Shown: positions 1-9,618 of the stretch, piece after piece | Layout of the letters: every line of letters starts with the position of its first letter | Position numbering within the stretch: the first letter of the stretch is position 1 | Origin: Chloromonas sp. AAM2 | Taxonomy: Eukaryota; Chlorophyta; Chlorophyceae; Chlamydomonadales; Chlamydomonadaceae | Direction of reading: 5' to 3' | DNA length: 54,579 bases | NCBI GenBank assembly: GCA_004335635.1 | Contig: QAXH01000495.1 | Location: 678-55,256 of the forward strand | Position numbers and translations under genes: made by a program | The notes under the pieces: model-generated | Seen by the model: only the letters and a program-made list of their open reading frames with translations | Database searches by the model: none | Told to the model about the DNA's origin: nothing

Positions 1-588
1 GTTGGAGCGCAGGGAGCTGAATTCCCACAGCGTCTTACGCTTGTGACTGCATGGGTTGCACCAGAGCTTGTTGAGGACCATGTCTGCCCCAACCCAGTCC
101 CTGTGCCCATTCAGCCAGCACTCCCTAATCTTGCGCTGGTCCTTGGAAGTGGGTGTCTTGACTGGGAGCTTGAGACGCTTGGCTGCTGGCTCTCTAGGGC
201 TAATCTGGCTTGCGTTGGGCTCAGCACTCTGCGTGACTTGTGATTGTGACTGTGCCCACTAAAGCCCTGTGTCAACAAGTGTGTTGTGAATCTAGCATGA
301 TAACGGTCGCAGGTTTGACCCTAACCCTTCAACCCTGCACCAGCCAAGCCCTCATACACCATCCAATATCCACCAATGCCAATAACCAAAATTCCCTGAT
401 ACCAGAACCAACAACCATCAATGCAAACAACCGACACCGTGGGAAAGGAGAACATGCAAAGTATGCTATTGCAAGTTGTCCAATGAACAAGTTGGCCTTA
501 AACGTGGATGGCAAGACGCTTTTTGGCTGTTGTTGTCACAATGACTCGTTTTTATACCTGTGCTTTACCTTTACTTCTCTGCCTGCAG

Positions 589-1480
589 TATACAACGACC
601 AAATCAACTTCGCTTCAGTTGAAGGCACCAGCATGGACGTCGTGGGGCCCAAGGCTACACAGGACAAAATTATGGGCAACACAGAACAGCAACTGGACAG
701 TGCGAGCATTACCACAGCCACAGCCGGGCTGCACCACGCCTACATTGACATTGGAGAGTGAATGCCAATTTGTTTGAAAAGTTGCTTGCGCTGGACCTGC
801 TTTGCATCGTCATTGATGTTGCCGTTGTTGCTAGGTGATTGACTGCATTGTTGCTGCCGTTGCGTTGTTGCTAGGTGGTCTGCTTGAATTACTCTGTTGC
901 TGACTGTCCATACACACATACTTATCGTACTCTGTTGCTGGCTGTCCACAGACCGGCGCTGTTCTTGGATGCGTCGGGAGAGCCTTGCCTGGAGGTGCAG
1001 CTGGTAGAGGGCCACGGTTGTCAGAAGCAATGTGAGTGTGTTGCTGGCATGGGTTGGTCACTGCCCCGTGCCTCGTGGTCTTGACATTGCCTCTGGTGGA
1101 GACTGTCTCATCTTGTCCTGCCTCATCTACACATGTACGTGCATGCAGGCGACCGCCTAGGGCGACGCCGTCCTGAAAACCCTCATGGTCACACGCCCAG
1201 AACCTGTCCAGTCCATCAAGGCCATCCTCGAAAAGAAGGACTACGACGAGATCGTACAGCTGAATGCAACTACCGCTGCTAGCCCTGGAAAGTTCTATAT
1301 CACGGTCAACGATGCTGGAATCATCACAGGTGTCAAGGAAGAAGAGGGCCGAACAAGCACCGGCTTCCCCTGCTACATGCCTGATCAAAATTTCCAGCAG
1401 CTGCACATGGTGCGGCCCAGCAAAGAATTGTCCGCAACACAACAACCACGCCTTTTTGTGTGGGAACGTCATGCTGTGAT
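589..1480 (+). CDS. Possible exons of an unrecognised gene
   Basis: Three stretches look like exons but I cannot join them all. Exon A (589-757) follows a pyrimidine-rich CTGCAG acceptor, is open with mixed composition, and can end at a GTGAAT donor. Exon B (952-1031) lies between CCACAG and GTGAGT and joins to A in phase. Exon C (1161-about 1480) follows a TAG acceptor and encodes a stretch starting GDAVLKTLMVTRPEPVQ, but the B-to-C phase does not fit, so an exon is missing or the gene is broken. The TIR element at 1591 lies directly downstream, so the gene may have been interrupted. I recognise no family. The rest of 1-588 shows nothing clear. Confidence 0.25.
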
Positions 1481-1590
1481 GCATGCTTTTGGCAGAAACT
1501 TGGTGCCAGTTGCTCTTGGTGCTTTCTGTAGGACTTGCCTGGTGGGATTTAGATATCTGATATCGGTTTGATTTGATCGGTTTGATTTAA

Positions 1591-2298
1591 ATACCGTACG
1601 ACCACAGTTTTCTTTACCGACGCGAATTTGATCTTGGCCCGGAATCAGCAAAAAAGGTGGTTTGCTGCAAAAATAACTGATTGCCCGTCGACAGAACACA
1701 AAAGAAGTGCGGTCGCAGTTCAATTACAAAAAAAACCGACAAAAAAATGTTCACTTTTGCGCGCCATTTGCGCTCTATTTGAGACAGCCGTCACTGTAAG
1801 CCGCAACAAAATGCAAGCTGCCAAGCCTCTCGTCCCCAGCCGGCCTCCGGGAGGCCAGAAGGGTATTTCTGATTTCTGGCAGCCCAAGGATGGCTCATGG
1901 GTTGTCAAGGAGAATCTGCCTGCAGCTGCTCTGCACAAAACACCTGTCCCTCCACGTGCCAAGCCAGTGACCATCAATCTGCTAGATACCGACTCCGATG
2001 ACTCTGACGACAATCTTGTGGATCCCGAGGAGGCTGTGGACAAGAGGGGGCGTACGATCTACTATTTGGATTGTGCGTTGAGTCAAGTTTATGTTGCATG
2101 ATGGCCTTGGCTACCTGTTCTCTGTTGTTCTCTGTGCAAAACGTGTAAGCTGATTTTGGCAGCTTTTCTGGTCTGAAATCGGTAAAAGTTCGCTTAAAAT
2201 TGCGGTCGATTCAAACTGCGTTCACCTAAAGAATAAATGGTGTTTTTTCGGATCCGTAAAACTTAGCATCCGTAAAGAAAACTGAGGTCCTACGGTAT
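1591..2298. mobile_element. TIR-bounded DNA element, about 708 bp
   Basis: The ends are near-perfect inverted repeats: 1591-1619 matches the reverse complement of 2270-2298 at 26 of 29 positions. The outer ends read ATACCGTA. No clear target-site duplication is visible: the left flank is TTTAA and the right flank AGGGC. No transposase is encoded, so it is a non-autonomous DNA transposon or MITE-like element, or a truncated one. It contains the ORF at 1811. Superfamily is unassigned. Confidence 0.65.
1811..2101 (+). CDS. Short ORF with PIP-box-like and SIM-like motifs inside the TIR element
   Basis: The ATG at 1811 opens a reading frame lying wholly inside the inverted-repeat element. Residues 16-23 read QKGISDFW, which fits the PCNA-interacting PIP pattern (Q, two residues, hydrophobic, two residues, two aromatics). 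About 30 residues on, after a Pro/Lys-rich stretch, comes TINLLDTDSDDSDD, a hydrophobic run followed by acids as in SUMO-interaction motifs. The likely exon end is a GTGCGT donor near 2071; read through, the frame stops at 2101. It may be the first exon of a transposon protein or a captured host 5' exon. No continuation was found downstream. Both motifs are short and could occur by chance. Confidence 0.35.
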   Translation: MQAAKPLVPSRPPGGQKGISDFWQPKDGSWVVKENLPAAALHKTPVPPRAKPVTINLLDTDSDDSDDNLVDPEEAVDKRGRTIYYLDCALSQVYVA

Positions 2299-2453
2299 AG
2301 GGCTCAACAGCCCTGTACCTTATGCTGCCCTGTGCTCTGCCCTCTGCCGGTGCTTCTCGGGCAGAGGGGACCTGTGCTCCTTCTTGAGAAAAGCAAACCT
2401 CCAGCCGACAAGCCAGAGCCTACTCGTGGTACAGTATGGCAAATATCTTCTGC

Positions 2454-3590
2454 TTACATTCTCAAATGTCTGCCATTTTGGGCCGAAGCCGCAAAAAGTG
2501 CAGCCCCTAAACCGGCCATCCAGCCAGCCCGGAACATATCTTGGTTGAAAGCCAAAAGCAGAAGACTTTGATATACTAGTACAACCAGTGAATCTTTCCA
2601 ACGTGTAATCTCTTCGCCTCTCTCTAGCCTCTTCAGCTCTAGCTGGATTTGCAGCTGCTGCGTCCTCTGTGTCTCCAACTGAAGCGCTGCCTGCTGGCTG
2701 GCAATATCCTTCTGTAGCTGCAGCTGCTTAGTCTTCTCCGCCTCCAGCTCGGGTCGCATTTGGTGTTCTGCCATCCTCTCTGCCAACTAATGTTTTTCTC
2801 ACTGTTGGCCACCATGCCCTTGATGCCCTCCTCAAAGGATGCCATACCAGTGCTAAACCCACCAATTGCTGACATGAGATCCTTCCTGGATTCAAATGCC
2901 GCTGCTGCCGCACCTTCAGCTGCTTTCTTTTGGGACTTGACCAGGTCAGCTAGTACCTTTGCTGTCCCATCAGTCAAGTCACGGAGCATCAGTCAAGCCA
3001 CAGTGCATTCATCACCTCACCTGTTCCCAACCCACAGCGACCTTGAACTCCTCTTGCAACATGTTGGCGACCTTCTGGCACAAGGCCCTTTCACCACAAG
3101 CCGCCATTGCCGCTAGCTTGGACTTGTGACCCATCTCCGCAGCGCCCTTCAACACAAGCTCCAGAGCCTTGGTGGTACGACTCTGATCATCCCATAGCTC
3201 CCTCCCAGTGACAATCAGAAGCTCTGTGACAGGAGCCTTGTTACGGGGCTTGCCCTTGTCTGGCTGGGGCGGTACTGGCCGCTGGCTGTATAGGCCCGAC
3301 AGTTGCATGGCTGACAGCGTGCTCTGTACCTGCTGCACAATGGGGAAGCCTGCAGCCTGAGGGTTGGTGGGGTGTGGGGTGGCTGGCATGCCCATGTGAG
3401 GCACGCCCATCTGATGTATGGCAGTGGTCTGCATTTGAGGCATGCCCATCTGATGCATGGCAGGCTGGTGTGCTGGGAGGGGCTGGTGGTGGTGGTGGTG
3501 GTGGTGCTGCTGCTGCTGCTGCTGCTGCTTTTGCTGCTGCTGCTGCAGTATGAGGAGCAGTCGGCGATGGGGTCCATGCCAGCCAAGCAA
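2454..3590 (-). CDS. Gln/His-rich protein with possible Myb/SANT-like domain and C-terminal coiled coil
   Basis: On the minus strand the N-terminal part has a Gln tract and a His tract (plus 3488-3548), then repeated HQMG(M/V)P-type units. It is followed by a region of about 100 residues with Trp and Leu spacing like trihelix or Myb/SANT-like domains (LWDDQSRTTKALELVL to NMLQEEFKVAVGWEQ). A GTGAGG donor follows at plus 3022. Further down are an Ala/Lys-rich segment (about 2790-2960) and, in another frame, a strongly charged Gln/Glu/Arg coiled coil (about 2590-2786). The frame change near 2790 has no good intron, so the gene may be frameshifted. This architecture resembles DNA-binding ORF2 proteins of PIF/Harbinger elements, but the match is weak and no transposase is nearby. 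Confidence 0.4.
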
Positions 3591-3810
3591 GAGATCATGT
3601 CAGAAAAGGTTCCGCCGCACCGCAATCGATCATGTACGCATAGATACCTCTGCTGCACTACGCACCTTGCTGCATCGCTCAGTTTCCACGCCGGGGTTTC
3701 CTGGACCGCGCTCCGGCCACGAATGCGTATTAAAACCACCGGACTTTGTAGCTGATTATTACCGATTCGACTATGGGTCGGAGGCGAGTTCGGACGCACT
3801 TGGCCGACTT

Positions 3811-3842
3811 CCAACTGCTCGGGCTTTTTTTTGAGCAGTTGG
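3811..3842. repeat. 10-bp perfect inverted repeat with T-rich loop
   Basis: CCAACTGCTC (3811-3820) is the exact reverse complement of GAGCAGTTGG (3833-3842), with a 12-nt loop ending in a run of T. The surrounding 3600-4280 contains no convincing gene. Confidence 0.4.
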
Positions 3843-4282
3843 AGGTTTCTTGGTCGAACTTTTTCTGAACCGACTCACTGCCCCAGCGCGATGTGCTTAC
3901 GGCGCTTGGGCGAGGCTTTTAAACAGGTCGGACAAGCGATGCACTGCGTGCGGGGCCTTCGCGCTTGACCCCTGAATTCCTCGGACCTCTGTGGAGCACC
4001 CCCCTTGCAAATCGAAGCAGAAGACTTTTCTTCTCATGCTCAGAAGCAGAAGCGCATCCTTACTTTGCCCGGAGCTCACCATGCACTTTTTTCAAACAAC
4101 CCAGTCCACCGGACTACCCAGGCCCCCAGGACCAGACCCGACGCTACAGTGTGCAAGCTATTGGACCAGGTAGTCCAGCTGCATGTTCAGAAGGTTCGCG
4201 GATGAGGGGCCACGACGAGGCGTTTCTGGCGCTGGACTTTTTTCCTGATAGAGGCGCTCCTGGAAACGTTTCAGACAGTTTA

Positions 4283-4494
4283 CCCACGGTTTACCCACGG
4301 TTTACACTACTGAAACGGTTTCGGTGCTGAGCTCCTTAACGTACGACGTTTGCTGCATTGTCACAGTCATCAAACAACGAGCTCGTGCCCCACGGTTTAC
4401 CCACGGTTTACACTACTGAAACGGTTTCGGTGCTGAGCTCCTTAACGTACGACGTTTGCTGCATTGTCACAGTCATCAAACAACGAGCTCGTGC
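4283..4494 (+). repeat. 106-bp perfect tandem duplication of the copy-1 promoter and leader
   Basis: The block 4283-4388 is repeated without visible change at 4389-4494. Each unit carries the conserved upstream motif (CTGAAACGGTTTCGGTGCTGA) and the stretch ending GAGCTCGTGC that precedes the 5'UTR in the other family members. Gene copy 1 therefore has two promoter or start regions in tandem. Copies 2 and 3 have one. Confidence 0.85.
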
Positions 4495-4549
4495 GGCTCC
4501 CGACACCCCAAAGCAACGACATCCCAAGCTCCTCCTATCCTTGCATAAG
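4415..4549 (+). promoter_or_regulatory. Proximal promoter and first 5'UTR exon of four-TM gene copy 1
   Basis: The motif GAAACGGTTTC lies about 20 nt upstream of an ACGACGTTT block. Both are shared in order with copies 2 and 3. The untranslated first exon ends at 4549 (CATAAG, then GTAAGCC). The 5'UTR intron is 4550-4887, closing with GCTTTGCAG. The transcription start is inferred from conservation only. Confidence 0.5.
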
Positions 4550-4919
4550 GTAAGCCTTGAACGAAAGTCTCGGCCCAAGACCTGGTGAATAAAAGGCTAT
4601 CTAGCCAGTTGATGCTTTGCACGTGCACCTGCACTAGTCGGAGACGCAGCGACCTTGCTTGACAAACAATCCGACACGCCGCAGTACCATCGCCAGTAGT
4701 GAGCAGCAGCTCAGCGTACCAGCGGCCTTATCTCTCTGCCTTTCTCCTTGCCTTTAATGCAAGCCCATTGGCTTAGACCGTCCGATGGCCGCGCATCCCT
4801 GGAATATTCCTGTGAGGCCTAGAGTGATAGATTGATAGATTTTTTCCAAGTTGACCTAGATTTTGTTTGACTTCCCGCGCTTTGCAGGTCCATCTCCTCA
4901 CTTCCAAGCAACACACCTC

Positions 4920-6099
4920 ATGGCAACAACTAACGCCCTTGTCGTCCCAGTTGCTGTTGTGGCTTATGTAGGCTGGGTAGGTGCCGAGACAGTGTCCACG
5001 TCACCATCGCAAATCTTTGCATGTATCTCAACCAACCACTCGCTCATTCCTATCGCCATTGATGTGCACTCTGCCGATGAAATGTCAATGTTACATTGTG
5101 TAGGTAGATTTGGTAGATTGGTAGATTTCCCACTGACAGTTCGAACATGCATTACATCAGAACATTAAGCTGCGTGAAAATAAGGCTGTTCTACTGCAGC
5201 GCTAACACCATGAACAGTAGATGCCGCAGTGTCCTCACGTTCAAGCCCACATTTGTACGCGTTTCGCAGGCTGTGTACCTCGGAGGTCTGGCCTCTCTGC
5301 AAAGAGATTGTGCCACCTCCAACGCTGACACTGTCCCAGGCAACCCAGGCACATACGGCTTGGGCAATGACGTCCTACCTTGCAGCAAGGCGTAAGTACC
5401 AAGGGGGTAGTGAGCTGTCTCCTCGCAGCTCAACTGGGTGGACCAACTCCCAACGCGCACAGCACCTACAGATCCCGCTGACCAATTCGCCTGCTTCACT
5501 CATTCGCAGATACCGCCTGTACTGGTACTACATGTCGTACGAGATTGTGATCGTCACCCTGTTCTACGCCGCTGCCGTGCTTGGCAAGTTGCGCCAGACC
5601 CAGTCCGCCTTCACCGGCTTGTTTGCCATCGCCACCGTCTACTTCACCTTGGCCTCCGAACACTTCCTCACCGGCATGAGCATCCCGTAAGTCCCGTCTC
5701 CTGATAGTTAACCACCATGACTGACAACCTGAACAACTCATTGTCATCCATGCCTGACCAGCCGCAAGTTACTTCACACCTCAGCCACACAGTGGCTCTT
5801 AACTGTCTTCATGAAACAAGTCCCTACAATCCCACTGACGGTGCAAGTTGTTTGCTGATGCTTCTTACTGTATACTGAAAACACATTCAGTATAACTCTG
5901 ATAACCCCTGCTTTTGCCTCTACCCTGCAGATACTACACCTCTGGCTCACCCCTGAACAGAATCCGCACCACCACTGCTGGCGCCATCATGACTGCCGCT
6001 ATGAATGCTGTGGCAATCCTCGTCATCGGTGCTTTGGAGCATGGGCCAATCGATCGGGCAACCTGCAAGGCCACCACTGTCACCAACTCCCCTGCTTAA
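4920..6099 (+). CDS. Four-transmembrane protein, tandem copy 1
   Basis: Coding exons are 4920-4976, 5270-5391, 5510-5686 and 5931-6099, all with GT-AG borders. Phases are 0, 2, 2 and the product is 174 aa. The ATG is the first in the exon after the 5'UTR intron. Hydropathy suggests four membrane spans: an N-terminal anchor running into the start of exon 2, one starting at YRLYWYYMSYEIVI, one at AFTGLFAIATVYFTLAS, and one near AGAIMTAAMNAVAILVI. The first loop has two Cys (DC, PC) that could pair. The tail is short and polar. The layout recalls MARVEL or tetraspan-like proteins, but I cannot assign a family. Exon 1 differs from copies 2 and 3 at 16 of 57 bases, while its flanking introns are nearly identical. 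Confidence 0.85.
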
Positions 6100-6300
6100 G
6101 CAATCCTTGACAGGTGTATGCTGTGTGGTGCTAACGTACTTTTCGGAACATCCCACGCACCTGCCAGCTAGACTTATAAAAGGTGACAATGCCAAGACCT
6201 TATACAAATTTAGCTTGTTTACCGCATGTAGCCATGTCTCCCGCTGACGTGACCTACCATAGGCGACCAATCGCACCCAAGCTTTTCCATCTGCCTTTCA

Positions 6301-6793
6301 GCTCTTTGGCGCCATTTGGCATGTACATCCGATTTTTTCTGGAGTGTGAAGGAACTGGCCTCCACACATTTGGTGCCCGTCTTGCTCTGGCGGGTTCACA
6401 GCACTTGGCTGAGTGCACGAACACAAGCAGAAAGTAGTGATCCATTTGTGCTTCTCAAGTAGATTGTTGGGTATTGGACTCGTACGCAGGCCAGTAGAGA
6501 ATCGAATTCCTTTCCAATTTCTGAGCTGATCTCTCATTTGATGTCATCACCCCAACTCTTCCTGTCTGAAGTTCCTGTACTACGCACATAACAATAAAGA
6601 AAGGATTTCTCAATACATTTATAGACAGTGCAATAAAACACTTGGTACACTGGCATCCTGTGTTGTATATAGCCACAACTATGCAACTGTAAGATCATTT
6701 CCAGTCGCTGACCTCCTCTCCCGTTTAATGTCACCACGCCACCAGTCTGAACTTCAACCGACAAGTGAAAGAGTATGGTAAATGACGGCCAGG
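6301..6793 (+). repeat. 3' flank conserved with copy 2 (15270-15762)
   Basis: The two blocks align over most of their length, including a shared stretch with ACAATAAAGAAAGGATTTCT and an end reading GACGGCCAGGT. The homology stops just after this, which marks the right edge of the duplicated unit in copies 1 and 2. No ORF is convincing here. It is probably a long 3'UTR. Confidence 0.65.
6688..6692 (+). terminator. Candidate TGTAA poly(A) signal, copy 1
   Basis: TGTAA lies 589 nt after the stop, within a 3' block conserved with copy 2. The same signal sits at 15649 there. TGTAA is the usual poly(A) signal of green algal nuclear genes. Confidence 0.4.
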
Positions 6794-6804
6794 TGGCATG
6801 GATT

Positions 6805-6876
6805 GGACCTGTTCTGGAGGTGGTGCTTCGAGTTCATGGACCTGAACATTCGAAGCACCACCTCCAGAACAGGTCT
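6805..6876 (+). repeat. Long near-perfect hairpin (about 26-bp stem)
   Basis: The arm 6806-6831 pairs with 6850-6875 without mismatch. After a 2-nt bulge the stem continues for 5 bp (6832-6836 with 6843-6847), closing on a 6-nt loop. It lies exactly where homology between copies 1 and 2 ends. It could be a small-RNA precursor, a MITE remnant or a replication-induced palindrome. Confidence 0.7.
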
Positions 6877-7868
6877 AATCTGAACTTACGCAATGCTGGT
6901 CCGGACGCCAGCGTGCTATTGGACCTGGGCTTCTTCCCTGGCCTACCACAGCCCGTGGAGAAGGTTCGGTTTCCATCACCGCGTGGCGGGCGGTTGGACC
7001 TGTTGCTTCGTCATCTTCAATCTGCACACGGCATTGGCACTGCTCTCAGCAACTTGCTATGCGAGGGTGTTTAAAGGAAAAATGAGGGCTTAAGGAAAAT
7101 ATGATTTGCAGGCCAACGATAAGTCAGAACTCGAAATCTGAACATGCCATTGTGACGGGCTCACCGAGATCTACACAATGGCATACTCAAAAGCATATGG
7201 AAACCCATGCTGGGTCCGGAAACGGTCTGCAACCGGCAGAGGTGCCCCGGACCGGCAGGGGTGACCTGGACGATTCCAACCCTAGAAACCGTCTCAAAGT
7301 GTATGCAAAGTTCGTTGTTTTTACTAATGCATTGGGAACCTCTCATGAAACTGAGCACAATGGCATACTCAAAGTCTGTAATGGACCTGTAAATGGGCTG
7401 TTAAGGGGGGGGTGTCTGGACCCCCCCTCTGACCAAAAGCGAGTTAGGGGTCGGCAGAGTTTTGTGTGCCTGCCTCCTGCATTTGCTCGATGATTGGTGC
7501 ATGTGTTGTTTGGACTGACATACAGTTGTTGCAGGTTTCGTGTGTTGTTTGCAATTAATTTGCACCCTAGATGATAGGATTGAATATAGGCTGTTCCCAG
7601 GAACATTCTTTCCTTATAACATGTTGTCGATAGAACAACTTATCATTCAACCAAGCTTTCCTTGCGCTTGCTTCCCGTAACGGGATCAAAACATACAACA
7701 TCCAAACGTCCAACAAAGATGAATGTGCCACAAGGTAATATATGCAGTTTGTATTGGGCCTGTTTGCAGATGGGCCAGTGGCTGGCGGCGGCCCTGGACC
7801 CCCCAAGGAGAAAACTGCTTAAGGCGTCATGGCGTCACCATCTCTTCCGATCGTGTGTGAATGCAGCC
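6877..7868. other. No gene resolved; repeat-rich spacer
   Basis: The stretch contains a direct repeat (CACAATGGCATACTCAAA, beginning near 7173 and 7357) and a G7/C7 hairpin near 7406-7427. A second partial echo of the hairpin arm (TTGGACCTGTTGCTTCG) lies near 6995. Nothing coding is supported. Confidence 0.5.
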
Positions 7869-9560
7869 ATGGCCGGAGTGTCTATGGATAATGAAGAGGC
7901 AGAACTGCTACCTCTGGCTGGCGAGCTGCCCGATTTTGCGGACCCGGGAGTGAGAAGAGCAGCATGTGCATATATGCTGCGGTTGTCGTGATTTCCTATG
8001 TGTTTACTAGGGCAGACGTTGGTATAGTTGCAGTTTGAAACGGTTAGAAATACTTTGACCACCAGATGCACACAGACCACGGACCACCAGATGCACACTT
8101 GTCATAGTAGTCTCGTTGCCATAGTAATGCTATGTGCCCTTACATCATGCACACTTGTCCTGGCAATCGTGAAATTTGCAGGAAGCTGATTAGTCTGAGG
8201 AGCCGGATGAGTCTGAGGAGGACGATGTGTCTGAGGAAGCTGAGGACTTCAGCTTCCAGTTGCGGCTCCAGCTACTGATGTTGCCGCAGCTGCCATCACG
8301 CACATGGCTCTTCCGCCTGGTCTGACACCAGAGGAGCAGGAAAGGCTGTTGCATGCCTTGCGGCAGTGCCGAAGCCTGGTCAGCAGCTTGCACGTCAACA
8401 GCCATGCAGCAGCAGTTCAGCCGCTCATTCACAAGGAGAAACGGGCAATCATGTTCATGATGTGGCAGGCAGACATGCTGACCCATCTAGCTGCAGCTGT
8501 GCATCATCAGCAACACCCACAAAGCACGCAGGGGCAGGAGCAGAAGAGGGGGCTGGAGCAGCATGGGGACAGGAGCAGCCCTGCAGTTGCATCACATGCA
8601 AGCGCCAAAGGAGGTGGTGCAAGCGACAGCACAAGCGGAAACACCGTGGCAGGTGCTGGTCTGGTGCCACTGGAACACACCAGGGCCCGAAGAAACGTGG
8701 AAAGCGTGGGCAGCAGCGAGCAGACAGGCGGCCAAGGAGGGCCAAACTGTGGTCCACAGACGACTGGGCAATATTTACCCTACCCGGCAGATTTAACATG
8801 TGCCTCCACCCATTTTTGTGCCTCCCCCCAACCCGCAGCAGCATCGTCAGCATCCGCAACCGCAGAAGAGGAGACGCAGAACTGGCAGCATCAAAACCTG
8901 TCTCTATTCTGTCGTCCCGCAGACAGGCTGTACTATCCAATGGATAAGGATCAGCACAAGTGTGCTTCAGGTATGTTGTCACCATCAGTCTGTTACCTTG
9001 ATAGTCTGAAAAGAATGTCAGGTCTTCAAGGAAATCTGGTCTCTGCCGTGCTGTAGTGACTCGTGTGTGTTGATCAGTACATGGCTGTGTCTTGTTTGGG
9101 TGACCTATTGATATGCTTATTCATATATATACCGTAGCAGTGGCCACTCGCGGCTTTAGGAATATTTATGTTCGCATGCTTAACTAGTTTGCATCAGAGG
9201 TGGCCCAAACGCAAATTAAAGCCGAACGCTTTTGCGTGACGGTTTTGGTTCTTTTCTGCTCCAAACTAAATTGCAAATGTCCAGCCCCCTCCCCCCACTC
9301 CCCACACACACACACCGCCTTTCAGGAACTGAATGTGCTCGTTCACACGAATCTACCCTCCACGTGCAAGGGCTCATCATCCTCTCCCCCTCCTCCACCA
9401 CAACACCTTCCCCCGATGCAGAAGCAGGCTGGCCACCAGGTGTGTATGAGGCAGAAAAAGTACAAGGGCAGACTGGCTCAGTGGTCTGACCCATGCTAGC
9501 TGTCACATTTCAATGAATGATGAATGATGGTACTTGCTCTTGCCAACAACGACGTCTGTG

Positions 9561-9618
<58 letters not shown>
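9561..9618 (+). repeat. (CAT)n microsatellite
   Basis: About 19 uninterrupted CAT/ATC units lie inside the Fanzor region, probably in an intron. Confidence 0.9.

Noticed and set aside
3372..3834. Plus-strand ORFs with poly-Val, poly-Leu, poly-Trp or poly-Cys
   Set aside because: They are readings of the CAG/CAC tracts that encode Gln and His on the minus strand.
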